Positions 1 to 7,307 of a stretch of DNA of 64,000 nucleotides are shown one piece after another. Origin of the DNA: Pseudobutyrivibrio ruminis DSM 9787 (GTDB taxonomy: Bacteria > Bacillota > Clostridia > Lachnospirales > Lachnospiraceae); assembly GCF_900218035.1 (NCBI RefSeq), contig NZ_OBMR01000008.1, forward strand, positions 124,001-188,000, read 5' to 3'. The position numbers were made by a program, and so were the translations under genes. Position 1 is the first letter of the stretch; every line of letters begins with the position of its first letter. The notes beneath the pieces were generated by a model. That model was not told the origin of the DNA. It saw only the letters and a list, made by a program, of their open reading frames with translations, and searched no databases.

Positions 1-175
1 AGATGAGCCAGTAGCTGGTCTTGATCCTATTGTTACAGAGGAAATGTATCAGCTTATAAAGCAGCTTAACGATGAGGGGCTTACAATTATCATGATTAGT
101 CACGACATGGTTGCTGTAAAAGACTACGCAACTCGTATTTTAAATGTTAATGATATGGAGGGAGTGTCATGTTAG
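1..175 (+). CDS. Metal (zinc/manganese) ABC transporter ATP-binding protein, C-terminal end only
   Basis: Only the last 57 codons are in the window, read from base 2. They carry the end of an ABC ATPase: the Walker B/D-loop stretch DEPVAGLDP and, about 25 residues later, the H-loop in MISHDM. The protein would hydrolyse ATP on the cytoplasmic face and drive import through the permease that follows. Its stop codon overlaps the permease start (ATGTTAG, 7 bases shared), so the two are translationally coupled. The metal specificity is inferred from the ABC-3 family permease, not from this fragment. The start and the nucleotide-binding Walker A motif lie outside the window. Confidence 0.9.
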   Translation, partial: DEPVAGLDPIVTEEMYQLIKQLNDEGLTIIMISHDMVAVKDYATRILNVNDMEGVSC

Positions 176-1002
176 ATAAACTTATTTTGTATATGGGATT
201 CCCATTCGTAAGATATGCGTTAATCGTAGGCGTGCTTATCGCCCTATGTTCATCTCTTCTTGGAGTTACACTTGTTCTTAAAAGATATTCATTTATTGGA
301 GATGGATTATCACACGTAGCATTTGGCGCACTTGCTATAGCAACAGTTCTTCAGCTTACAAACAAGATGATTATCGTGCTTCCGCTGACAATTCTGTTTG
401 CTATTCTTTTGCTAAGAAAGGGCCAAAACGCGAAAATCAAAGGCGACGCAGCAATAGCTATGCTTTCAGTAGGAGCACTTGCATTTGGTTACTTGATTAT
501 GAATCTGTTCCCTACATCTTCTAATATATCCGGAGATGTATGCTCTACACTTTTTGGCTCAACATCTATCCTCACACTTACAAAGGCTGATGTATGGGCT
601 TGCGGAATTCTTGCTGTTATAGTGATTTTGATTTTCATATTGTTTTACAACAGGATTTTTGCAGTTACATTTGATGAGAATTTTGCAAATGCGGTAGGTA
701 CAAAGGTAAATCTTTACAATCTGCTTATTGCCACAGTAATTGCTGTAATAATTGTGCTTGCAATGAATTTGGTGGGCTCGTTACTTATATCTGCTTTGGT
801 AATTTTCCCGGCATTGTCTGCTATGAGCATTTTAAAGAGCTTTAGAAGTGTGACAATCTTTTCAGCAGTATCATCGATGATTTGTGCACTTGTAGGAATC
901 ATTATTTCTATACTGGCAGGAACACCAGTAGGTTCCACAATTGTAGCAGTGGACTGCATCCTTTTTGGCGTATGCTATTTGATTGGAAGGATTAAAGGAT
1001 AA
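169..1002 (+). CDS. znuB: Metal ABC transporter permease, ABC-3 family (ZnuB/MntB type)
   Basis: This 277-residue protein is a polytopic membrane protein with about eight hydrophobic segments. It has the family's N-terminal feature (GVTLVLKRYSFIGDGLSHVAFG, split here by a first transmembrane turn) and the late signature MNLVGSLLISALVIFPALSAM. These are hallmarks of the ABC-3 permeases that import Zn2+, Mn2+ or Fe2+. It overlaps the ATPase stop and is followed after 3 bases by a lipoprotein gene, so it sits in one operon. A metal-binding lipoprotein would be expected upstream of the window. Zinc is the favoured substrate because of the neighbouring Cys-pair lipoprotein, but manganese is not excluded by sequence alone. 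Confidence 0.88.
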   Translation: MLDKLILYMGFPFVRYALIVGVLIALCSSLLGVTLVLKRYSFIGDGLSHVAFGALAIATVLQLTNKMIIVLPLTILFAILLLRKGQNAKIKGDAAIAMLSVGALAFGYLIMNLFPTSSNISGDVCSTLFGSTSILTLTKADVWACGILAVIVILIFILFYNRIFAVTFDENFANAVGTKVNLYNLLIATVIAVIIVLAMNLVGSLLISALVIFPALSAMSILKSFRSVTIFSAVSSMICALVGIIISILAGTPVGSTIVAVDCILFGVCYLIGRIKG

Positions 1003-1005
1003 TTT

Positions 1006-1548
1006 ATGTATAAAAAAGTTAATATATTATTAGGTCTGCTTATGGCTTTGGTGTTTGTAGGCTGTGGCTCGACAGAGGCTGCGTCAGTTCAGGAGACTGA
1101 GGTTGCAGAAGAACAAGTAGCCGAAGAGCCAGAGGTAGAAGTGGAAGATTCAGAAAGCCTGGAAAATGAACTACTATTAGAAGATGAAAATGTTGATGCA
1201 GACCCAGGTGTTGATTTGGATTTAACGGCACTTTCGTCAACTATGGTTTATTCAGAAGTTTTCAACATGATGATGGCGCCGGAAGAATACGAAGGAAAAA
1301 CAATTAAAATGGATGGCGTTTGCAATGTGTATCAGGATTCAGAAACTGGGAAAACATACTATGCATGTATTGTTCAGGATGCCACCCAGTGTTGTTCACA
1401 AGGATTAGAGTTTGTTCTTGATGAAAGCCAGTATGAAGCCTCAGATTATCCAGAAAATGGCGACGAGATTGTTATTTCCGGTGATTTTTCAACTTACACA
1501 GAAGGAGATTATCAGTATATAACTATACTTAATTCTGTATTGGAGTAA
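1006..1548 (+). CDS. Lipoprotein with acidic linker and Cys-pair OB-like domain, zinc-transport associated
   Basis: A type II signal peptide ends in a clear lipobox with lipidated Cys20 (VGC). Residues about 23-75 form a very acidic, Glu-rich linker. Residues about 78-180 form a beta-rich domain with Cys106, Cys121 and the pair Cys129-Cys130 in the motif DATQCCSQGLEF. I see a resemblance to the C-terminal domain of the Zur-regulated YcgQ/TIGR03943 proteins, which carry a similar adjacent Cys pair; this is from memory and not a search result. The gene begins 3 bases after the permease stop and its AAAGGA ribosome site lies inside the permease end, so it is co-translated with the metal transporter. 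A role in extracytoplasmic metal capture or sensing is inferred. Confidence 0.75.
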   Translation: MYKKVNILLGLLMALVFVGCGSTEAASVQETEVAEEQVAEEPEVEVEDSESLENELLLEDENVDADPGVDLDLTALSSTMVYSEVFNMMMAPEEYEGKTIKMDGVCNVYQDSETGKTYYACIVQDATQCCSQGLEFVLDESQYEASDYPENGDEIVISGDFSTYTEGDYQYITILNSVLE

Positions 1549-1563
1549 AATCAATTGTGTATC

Positions 1564-1592
1564 TTTAAATTGTGGAAAAAATGTGATAGAAT
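1564..1592 (+). promoter_or_regulatory. Putative promoter for the 131-residue unknown gene
   Basis: A TTTAAA at 1564-1569 and TAGAAT at 1587-1592 are separated by 17 bases, and the -10 is preceded by TG one base upstream (extended -10). It lies 28 bases before the next start codon. No terminator separates it from the lipoprotein gene, so readthrough is also possible. Confidence 0.4.
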
Positions 1593-1619
1593 GTCTGAGG
1601 TTTTTTTGAGGAATAGGAA

Positions 1620-2015
1620 ATGAATAATAGATTTACAATAGAAGCCCCAGACCAGGAGACCATTCAGGCTGCTAAAGAGGCTCAAAAGAAAATTCAAGAT
1701 AAAGCCAGTATTATTATGGATATATATACCTTTCAGGCAAAGGTTAATAGCGGTGAAATCACCGATGATAAAGGCATTGCAGAGCTTATTATTAACGGCT
1801 CAGTTTCAAACTATCATATCCATATAAACAGACGATGCGTTACAAAGTCTGATGGCACACTTATCACATACACTGGCATCATGAAGATGTATAAGCCAGA
1901 GGAATTAAAAATCAAATATACAAAGCGCCCCAAGAAAATGATGAGCTTGGCTCAGTACAAGCAAATGATTAAAGAAAGAAAACAGAGACAAAAAAATGCG
2001 GGCATGAACGTATAA
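1620..2015 (+). CDS. Small conserved-looking protein of unknown function
   Basis: I do not recognise this 131-residue protein. It starts with a helical, Gln/Lys/Ala-rich segment (residues about 10-35), has a beta-rich middle with SNYHIHINRR and SDGTLITYTG, and ends in a strongly basic tail (KRPKKMM and KERKQRQK). There is no signal peptide or membrane segment, so it is cytoplasmic. The start has a GAGGAATAGGAA ribosome site. The basic tail would suit nucleic-acid or ribosome contact, but that is a guess. It stands between the metal-transport operon and a terminator and may be monocistronic. Confidence 0.6.
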   Translation: MNNRFTIEAPDQETIQAAKEAQKKIQDKASIIMDIYTFQAKVNSGEITDDKGIAELIINGSVSNYHIHINRRCVTKSDGTLITYTGIMKMYKPEELKIKYTKRPKKMMSLAQYKQMIKERKQRQKNAGMNV

Positions 2016-2019
2016 AAAT

Positions 2020-2053
2020 AACCAGCTGTAGGAATCCTACAAGCTGGTTTTTT
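2020..2053 (+). terminator. Rho-independent terminator, probably bidirectional
   Basis: ACCAGCTGTAGGA and TCCTACAAGCTGGT form a stem with one extra A on the 3' arm, followed by a T run at 2048-2053. It ends the unknown gene on the plus strand. It also lies just past the stop of the DUF2798 gene on the minus strand. Confidence 0.85.
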
Positions 2054-2064
2054 AATACATATTT

Positions 2065-2556
2065 TTATTCTGCTACAGCTTCTGCTGAAAGCTCGTTTTC
2101 TGTATTTTTCTCTCTAAAAATAGTTCTGAAAATAAGTCGTACAAATGGTCCACAATAGAACAACTGATAAAGAAGTGCCATTGGGAAGTTCATAGCCCAT
2201 GTCTGAATCCATGTTCCAAATGTGTGAGTATCCTTGAAAAGAATAGTAGCTACAAGGCTCATTGTTGGGCACATGATGCAGCAAATGCAAATTGAGATAG
2301 CGTATGTAATGAACTGAGGTCTGTCAGTAGGTTTCATTACAGAAAATGCAAGGGCACGTGCAAGCTTACCAACGATGAAAAACTCAAGAATGAATGCGAT
2401 AGGCACCATTATAGGAAGCTCATGGAGTGCTAAAAGGAATGTCTGACCTGTTACTCCACCTGTGTTTAATGCAACGTTGTAAACCACCATTCCGTAAACC
2501 ATAACAGTGGCCATAATTATAGTTAATACTACGTCTTGAAATTTGTTTTTAGGCAT
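2065..2556 (-). CDS. DUF2798-type integral membrane protein (two tandem repeats)
   Basis: The open frame extends to 2751, but the start at 2556 (MPKNKFQDVV) is chosen because it alone has a strong AAGGAGG site 6 bases upstream. The 163-residue product has four membrane segments arranged as two similar halves. Each half has a helix, then F-x-x-x-W/L-x-x-x-x-P-x-A-F/L in the second helix, as in FGTWIQTWAMNFPMAL, and a short basic loop (GKLARAL, VRLIFR). This matches the DUF2798 pattern as I know it. The function of the family is unknown. It is monocistronic, divergent from the chemoreceptor gene. Moderately sure of the family. Confidence 0.7.
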   Translation of the reverse strand: MPKNKFQDVVLTIIMATVMVYGMVVYNVALNTGGVTGQTFLLALHELPIMVPIAFILEFFIVGKLARALAFSVMKPTDRPQFITYAISICICCIMCPTMSLVATILFKDTHTFGTWIQTWAMNFPMALLYQLFYCGPFVRLIFRTIFREKNTENELSAEAVAE

Positions 2557-2778
2557 AATAAATCCTCCTTCTGATAATGAATAATACATAAAATTACATG
2601 TGTTGTTCGTTATCATCCGGAGGATGTGTCGTTTCCAATTAAACCATATTATCTTTAGTTGCGTCAGCAATGATAACATGATTTTCAACAAAATGTAAGT
2701 GTAAATTTTGTGTTTTGTAGAATTCGCAAAAATGACACAATTTTTAAACATATATTATACAAATATATCTCGCTTAGA

Positions 2779-2787
2779 TGATATAAT
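2779..2787 (+). promoter_or_regulatory. Extended -10 promoter element for the chemoreceptor gene
   Basis: TG-A-TATAAT (TATAAT at 2782-2787) lies 43 bases before the chemoreceptor start. I see no good -35 at 16-18 bases, which is acceptable for an extended -10. The surrounding 270 bases between the divergent genes hold no other gene. Confidence 0.5.
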
Positions 2788-2829
2788 CCATTGTGCGTAA
2801 CATAATAGCGAGCAACAAGGGGAACGAAA

Positions 2830-4578
2830 ATGAGAAAAAGTTTAAGAAGGACGATTTTAGCAGTTTTTATTTTGCTAGATGTAATGATGGTGGCAGGAGT
2901 TACAGCTATTGGATTGTATTTTCGCTCATCAGTTAATGCAGCAAATAAGCTAGCAGATTATTATATTGAAATTGAAAATGATTTTGGTGAAGTAGATGCC
3001 AATATGCAAAATTTGGTTAAGCGTTTCTTTATATGTGAAACTATGTATTACATGGGGGCTATGGCTGATGCTGATACTGCAAAGGCTATTATAGATCCAG
3101 GTGTGGATGAACGAGCTAATCTGATTGCAGCAATGGATGATTTAGTTGAAAAGTCATCTATTGTTAAGAATGCAGATTATAATGAGCAGTTAGAGGCTTT
3201 GAAAACAGCAGTGTACGGCTTCTCCGATTTATATGCGGAAATTGAAAGTGATTTCTATGCTGGAAAATATGATGATGCAATGACATTGTATTTTGGTTCT
3301 GCCCACGAAATGATTGTAGCTCATGAAGAAAATATCAAGCTTATGAGCGATACCATTGATCAGCTGGTTGAGGTAGAAAAGAAGAATTTAACAAGAGCTG
3401 AAAATGGTGTGCATATTTCAATTATAATCGGAGCTATTGTTTTGGTAACAATTTCTATTATGGGAATTACAATAGTCAATCGCTCTATCAGACCGCTTGT
3501 TAAAGCAGCTAATAAATTGGATTCTATATTAAATGATATGAACGCAGGTAATGCTAATCTTTCTAATAGATTGGAGAATAGCACATCTGATGAAATAGGA
3601 ATTCTTGTTTCAGGCATCAATAATTTCCTTGATACTCTGGAAGGTATTATTTTAAAAATAAAGGATGAATCAGGCAACATTTATCATTCAGTTGAAAATA
3701 CGTCATTAATTGTTAATTCATCAAAAGATGATGTTAGTAATGTTTCTGATGTTATGGAGGAGCTTACTGCTAGCATGGAGACAGCAAACAGTAGTCTTCT
3801 TTCATTGAATGATGAAGCTCAGGATGTAAATAATGCTGTAGAGCAGGTTGCATCTGAAGTAGAATCAGGTTCAAGCAGAGTGAAAGAAATTAAAGAGAGA
3901 GCACTTGATGTTAGAAAGGAAACAGAAGAAAAACGTCACTCTACAAATGAGATGGTTTCTTCTATCAAGGATACTCTTGGACAGTCAATAGAGGATAGCA
4001 AGAACGTAGAACAGATTCAGAACCTTACTGAAGATATATTAAGTATTGCATCACAAACAAATCTACTTGCACTTAATGCGTCAATAGAGGCTGCTCGAGC
4101 AGGTGAAGCAGGCAAGGGCTTTGCGGTAGTAGCTGATGAAATCAGACAGCTTGCTGAACATAGTAGAGATACTGCAAATTCAATTCAAGAAATTAGTAAT
4201 CAAGTTATTAGTGCAGTGGAAACACTGGCATCTAATTCAACAGAAATGCTTGATTATGTGAATGAGTCAGTCTTGAATGATTATAATGATTTTGAGAATG
4301 TTGCAAAACAGTATTATCAGGATGCTGAAGATTTGAATGATGTACTTATAGGTGTTAATACTAATACAGAAAGACTTAACAGTACAATTGGGGAAATGAC
4401 AAATGAAATAGAACATATTTCAAAGGTTATTGGAGATTGTACACAGGGCGTTTCAGATGCAACAGAAAGTACCACTGGAATTCTTACTTCGATTACTACA
4501 ATTCATGATGATTCGAAGAATAATCGTGAGATATCAGAAAGATTGCAGGAAGAAGTTAGCAGATTTTCCGTAGATTAA
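2830..4578 (+). CDS. Methyl-accepting chemotaxis protein
   Basis: A 582-residue transmembrane chemoreceptor. It has a first membrane helix at about 10-31, an extracellular helical sensing domain at about 32-193, a second membrane helix at about 196-216, a HAMP domain to about 272, and a long coiled-coil signalling domain to the C-terminus. The hairpin tip is unmistakable: [20 protein letters not shown] at 406-425, then [14 protein letters not shown] to 443. This tip contacts CheA and CheW in all MCPs. The sensing domain is a four-helix-bundle type; its ligand cannot be read from sequence. It stands alone with its own promoter and terminator. Its presence implies a motile, chemotactic cell. 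Confidence 0.95.
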   Translation: MRKSLRRTILAVFILLDVMMVAGVTAIGLYFRSSVNAANKLADYYIEIENDFGEVDANMQNLVKRFFICETMYYMGAMADADTAKAIIDPGVDERANLIAAMDDLVEKSSIVKNADYNEQLEALKTAVYGFSDLYAEIESDFYAGKYDDAMTLYFGSAHEMIVAHEENIKLMSDTIDQLVEVEKKNLTRAENGVHISIIIGAIVLVTISIMGITIVNRSIRPLVKAANKLDSILNDMNAGNANLSNRLENSTSDEIGILVSGINNFLDTLEGIILKIKDESGNIYHSVENTSLIVNSSKDDVSNVSDVMEELTASMETANSSLLSLNDEAQDVNNAVEQVASEVESGSSRVKEIKERALDVRKETEEKRHSTNEMVSSIKDTLGQSIEDSKNVEQIQNLTEDILSIASQTNLLALNASIEAARAGEAGKGFAVVADEIRQLAEHSRDTANSIQEISNQVISAVETLASNSTEMLDYVNESVLNDYNDFENVAKQYYQDAEDLNDVLIGVNTNTERLNSTIGEMTNEIEHISKVIGDCTQGVSDATESTTGILTSITTIHDDSKNNREISERLQEEVSRFSVD

Positions 4579-4625
4579 TAAATTTGAAAATTCCCTTTTT
4601 GATTTTCCCCTCAAAAAGTATCAGT

Positions 4626-4661
4626 GCGAAGGGACCACTATTTCTAGTGGTCCCTTTGCGC
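4626..4661 (+). terminator. Strong rho-independent terminator between convergent genes
   Basis: GAAGGGACCACTA and TAGTGGTCCCTTT form a long stem with a TTTC loop. It is followed on the plus strand by an AT-rich stretch ending in TTTTGTTTT. It lies between the chemoreceptor and the convergent phosphofructokinase gene and could serve both. Confidence 0.8.
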
Positions 4662-4679
4662 ATCATAAATTATTTTGTT

Positions 4680-5891
4680 TTATCTTGTTACGTAAACAGG
4701 AAGTCCATTTGCATATTCAAGCTCAGGCTCTCCGATTACTAGAGGCTTGAGATACTCAATCATTTCGTTTGTAACCCAGTTGTGGCTCTCATTGATCCAT
4801 TCCTGAGGAACTTCTTTTGCTTCGTTGGCAATGTCACTGATAGTAGCGTGGCTGTAGTCTACAGTGTATGGTGCATTGCTTGTGCGGTTAAGAACTACCA
4901 TGGCACCTGTTACACCTTCTTCTGCAAACTGAACGCCGTGTTTACCAAGCTCTACAGATTCTTGCAAATCAGTAAGTGAGCTCATGTGAGCAGCTGCTCT
5001 TTGAAGAACGTTTACTTCGATTGAGCGAACCTTTACACCGAGTTTGTCTTTTACAATGTATTCAAGGGTTTTGCCAGCACCTGAAAGCTGAGCGTGACCA
5101 AAGTTGTCTAATTGGCCTGTAGATGCAGAGATATATTCGCCCTTAGCATCACGAATTCCCTCAGATACAGCTACAACGATATTTGTCTTTTCCTTTAAAA
5201 GTTTAGATAAATCATTTACAAATACCTCTGTGTCAAATGGAACCTCTGGAAGATAGATTAAATCTGGTCCACAGCAACAATTGTTTCTTGCAAGAGATGT
5301 GGCAGATGTAAGCCATCCGGCATCTCGTCCCATTACTTCTATAATAGTAACACTAGGAGTGTTATAGATTTTAGCATCGTAGATAACTTCCATAGTGGTT
5401 GTGGCAATGTATTTTGCAGCTGAGCCAAAACCTGGAGTGTGATCTGTTACACACAAATCGTTGTCTACAGTCTTTGGCACACCAATAAATCTGATAGGAG
5501 AATCTATTGATTTTGCGTATGCTGAAAGCTTGTCTACTGTATCCATGGAGTCATTTCCACCGATGTAGAAAAATGCTTCAATATCATATTTTTTAAATTG
5601 CTGAAATAGGGTATTATAGATAGGGTCGTTTGAAGTAACGCTTGGAAGCTTGAAACGACATGAGCCAAGGTACATGGCTGGAGTTACTTTGAGTTTTTTT
5701 AGAAAATTTGAATCAGATTTAACAACTTCGGATAAGTTGATAATGTTGTTGTCTATGATTCCTGTGATTCCGTTGATGGAGCCGTAAATTGTATCATATT
5801 TAGAAGACAAGGCTCCCTCGATAACACCAGCAAGACTGGCGTTGATTGCCACAGTTGGTCCGCCCGACTGTGCGACGATGATGTTTCCCAT
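4680..5891 (-). CDS. pfp: 6-phosphofructokinase, predicted pyrophosphate-dependent
   Basis: A 403-residue PFK-family enzyme phosphorylating fructose-6-phosphate in glycolysis. The nucleotide loop has AQSGGPTVAINAS at 7-19. The motif GGNDS at 111-115 carries Asp114 where ATP enzymes have Gly, and PKTVDND at 139-145 carries Lys140 where ATP enzymes have Gly. These two residues are the accepted signature of PPi-dependent enzymes, allowing reversible use of pyrophosphate. The motif EVMGRDAGWL is the fructose-6-phosphate site. It is monocistronic with an AGGTAA site before the ATG. The PPi assignment is from residues only; an ATP/PPi assay would settle it. Confidence 0.88.
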   Translation of the reverse strand: MGNIIVAQSGGPTVAINASLAGVIEGALSSKYDTIYGSINGITGIIDNNIINLSEVVKSDSNFLKKLKVTPAMYLGSCRFKLPSVTSNDPIYNTLFQQFKKYDIEAFFYIGGNDSMDTVDKLSAYAKSIDSPIRFIGVPKTVDNDLCVTDHTPGFGSAAKYIATTTMEVIYDAKIYNTPSVTIIEVMGRDAGWLTSATSLARNNCCCGPDLIYLPEVPFDTEVFVNDLSKLLKEKTNIVVAVSEGIRDAKGEYISASTGQLDNFGHAQLSGAGKTLEYIVKDKLGVKVRSIEVNVLQRAAAHMSSLTDLQESVELGKHGVQFAEEGVTGAMVVLNRTSNAPYTVDYSHATISDIANEAKEVPQEWINESHNWVTNEMIEYLKPLVIGEPELEYANGLPVYVTR

Positions 5892-5960
5892 TTGATTACC
5901 TCCCGAACGTATGCTTATAATTAAGCTTCTAGGGATTATTCTAACATAAGGAGAGATACT

Positions 5961-6359
5961 ATGAACACCTTTTTATACGCTATTTTGGATTTTATTAACG
6001 ACATGCACACCTATCTTCTTTCTCTGAATGATGCATATGAGGCAAATTTCACAGATAAAGAGCTACATTTCCTTGTAATTGGCGCAATTGGCATGGCTAT
6101 GATTTTTGTTGTACAGCCACTTTTTTCACTTCTGGCAAAAACAGGTCACGTTCTTGTAATCAGTTGGATATACGTATTTACGTTAATTCTTCTTCTTACC
6201 TTCGCCATTGAAATCGAGCAAAAGATTACAGGCTCAGGCGCTATGGAGTTTGAGGATATCGTGTTTGGCGTTTGGGGCTTTATGCTGATGTTTTTGATAT
6301 ACGCCCTGATACGAGGAATTATAATAGGTATATATAAGTTAATAAGAAATAGAGATTAA
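5961..6359 (+). CDS. Small integral membrane protein, function unknown
   Basis: A 132-residue protein with an N-terminal amphipathic stretch and three clear membrane helices (about 37-58, 66-84 and 100-122), ending in a basic tail (KLIRNRD). The start has an AAGGAGAG site 8 bases upstream. I recognise no family. It is transcribed divergently from the phosphofructokinase, 69 bases away, and is followed by a terminator, so it is a single-gene unit. Confidence 0.65.
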   Translation: MNTFLYAILDFINDMHTYLLSLNDAYEANFTDKELHFLVIGAIGMAMIFVVQPLFSLLAKTGHVLVISWIYVFTLILLLTFAIEIEQKITGSGAMEFEDIVFGVWGFMLMFLIYALIRGIIIGIYKLIRNRD

Positions 6360-6363
6360 ATAA

Positions 6364-6391
6364 AATGCCAGGTTCAACTGAACCTGGCATT
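6364..6391 (+). terminator. Rho-independent terminator, bidirectional
   Basis: AATGCCAGGTTC and GAACCTGGCATT pair perfectly around a short AACT loop. It lies between the membrane-protein gene and the stop of the minus-strand unknown gene. The T-rich flank on the plus side is short (TAATTTATAT). Confidence 0.75.
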
Positions 6392-6394
6392 AAT

Positions 6395-6679
6395 TTATAT
6401 GATGTTAAGTAAGAGTCTGTTGTAGTCACGGTCTTCTAGAAGATCAAGGACACGGCGGGCTCTTGAATATTGTGTTCGACTAATTGAAATAACACAGACG
6501 TTTCTGGCTCCATTGTAAGATCTGCGTTTGAAGAATGGCACTCGGTGCCAATTCTTTGAAAAAGGTACTGATTCATGAAGAAGTAGATTAGAAGTACGAT
6601 TAGATACTATTCTGTTTGTGATTTCGCATAAGACAACGTCTTTATCAATGTTTTTGGCAAGCTTTGGTTTCTTTCTCAT
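6395..6679 (-). CDS. Small basic protein of unknown function, downstream of an XRE regulator
   Basis: A 94-residue, Arg/Asn-rich protein (for example FFKRRSYNGAR and SRARRVLDLLEDRDYNRLL). I recognise no family. It begins 12 bases after the stop of the XRE regulator, so the pair is an operon. Size, charge and position would fit the effector half of a toxin-antitoxin-like pair, but the order is regulator first and no RelE, HigB, HicA or BrnT motif is visible. The coding case rests on the uninterrupted frame and the tight spacing; its ribosome site is weak (TAGGAAATTGTT before ATG). Confidence 0.5.
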   Translation of the reverse strand: MRKKPKLAKNIDKDVVLCEITNRIVSNRTSNLLLHESVPFSKNWHRVPFFKRRSYNGARNVCVISISRTQYSRARRVLDLLEDRDYNRLLLNII

Positions 6680-6691
6680 AACAATTTCCTA

Positions 6692-6937
6692 TCAATCCAA
6701 GTGTATGTTTATTTCTTTACCCATAGAATTTGCAACCTTCACTAGAAAATCCAATGAGGGATTGTATTTACCGCTTTCCATGCGGGAGATATTTGATTTT
6801 TTCGTGCCGGCCATATCAGCTAAAACCTCCTGCGTGAGATGCAGGGACTTGCGGGCGTCCTTTAGCTGCTTTGCAACAGAACGCCGGGCTGCTATGGCTT
6901 GAGATGAAATGATTCCATCTGAATATCTTTCCTTCAT
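6692..6937 (-). CDS. XRE-family transcriptional regulator (small, antitoxin-like)
   Basis: An 81-residue protein whose residues about 22-76 are a Cro/C1-type helix-turn-helix: LKDARKSLHLTQEVLADMAG followed by the recognition helix region KSNISRMESGKYNPSLDFL and a closing helix. It ends with EINIHLD, a tail common in HigA-like antitoxins. A 20-bp perfect palindrome 28 bases upstream of its start is a likely own operator. The next gene downstream codes for a small basic protein. It could be an autoregulated antitoxin or a lone regulator. Confidence 0.85.
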   Translation of the reverse strand: MKERYSDGIISSQAIAARRSVAKQLKDARKSLHLTQEVLADMAGTKKSNISRMESGKYNPSLDFLVKVANSMGKEINIHLD

Positions 6938-6964
6938 TAGCTACCCACCAATTCGATACTATAA

Positions 6965-6984
6965 TGTTATCATATATGATAACA
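6965..6984. promoter_or_regulatory. 20-bp perfect palindrome, probable operator of the XRE regulator
   Basis: TGTTATCATATATGATAACA is identical to its reverse complement over all 20 bases. It lies between the XRE gene and the divergent small gene at 7080, in the right place to control the XRE operon promoter. That the XRE protein binds it is inferred. Confidence 0.65.
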
Positions 6985-7038
6985 GACTACAATGAGTTTC
7001 ACAACAAAAACATTCTTTTTTAAAAGGGGAGAATGTAC

Positions 7039-7044
7039 TATAAT
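7039..7044 (+). promoter_or_regulatory. Putative -10 element before the 68-residue gene
   Basis: TATAAT, 35 bases before the start codon at 7080. The only -35 candidate at 17 bases is a T run at 7016-7021, so the promoter is weak or activated. Confidence 0.4.
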
Positions 7045-7079
7045 CTTAAGAAGAATGTTTTATAGAAAAGAGGTTATGT

Positions 7080-7286
7080 ATGTACGATTTAACGGGAAAA
7101 ACAATTGTAGAAATAAAAGAATATGTAAACTCTCTCAGCAATGAGGAGCTAGATAAGTTTATCGAAGAAGTAGATTTTGCTGATTACGATTTTGACCTTG
7201 AGGCTACAGATCTTTTGACCAGTTCACGCCTCTATGATTATATTCAGTATGCACACAATGGAGAGGCTGCTGTAACTTTCGACTAA
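7080..7286 (+). CDS. Small acidic protein of unknown function
   Basis: A 68-residue, Asp/Glu-rich soluble protein (VDFADYDFDLEATDLL). It has an AAAGAGG ribosome site, a TATAAT box upstream and a stop 21 bases before the GH5 gene, so it heads that transcript. I know no family. The acidic, helix-rich character would suit a protein-protein interaction role, but nothing shows which. Confidence 0.55.
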   Translation: MYDLTGKTIVEIKEYVNSLSNEELDKFIEEVDFADYDFDLEATDLLTSSRLYDYIQYAHNGEAAVTFD

Positions 7287-7307
7287 ATTTAAAATAAGGA
7301 GAATGGT

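Noticed and set aside
2557-2751. 65-codon upstream extension of the DUF2798 gene
   Set aside because: The extension has no ribosome site and a composition unlike the protein; the internal ATG at 2556 has a near-perfect AAGGAGG.
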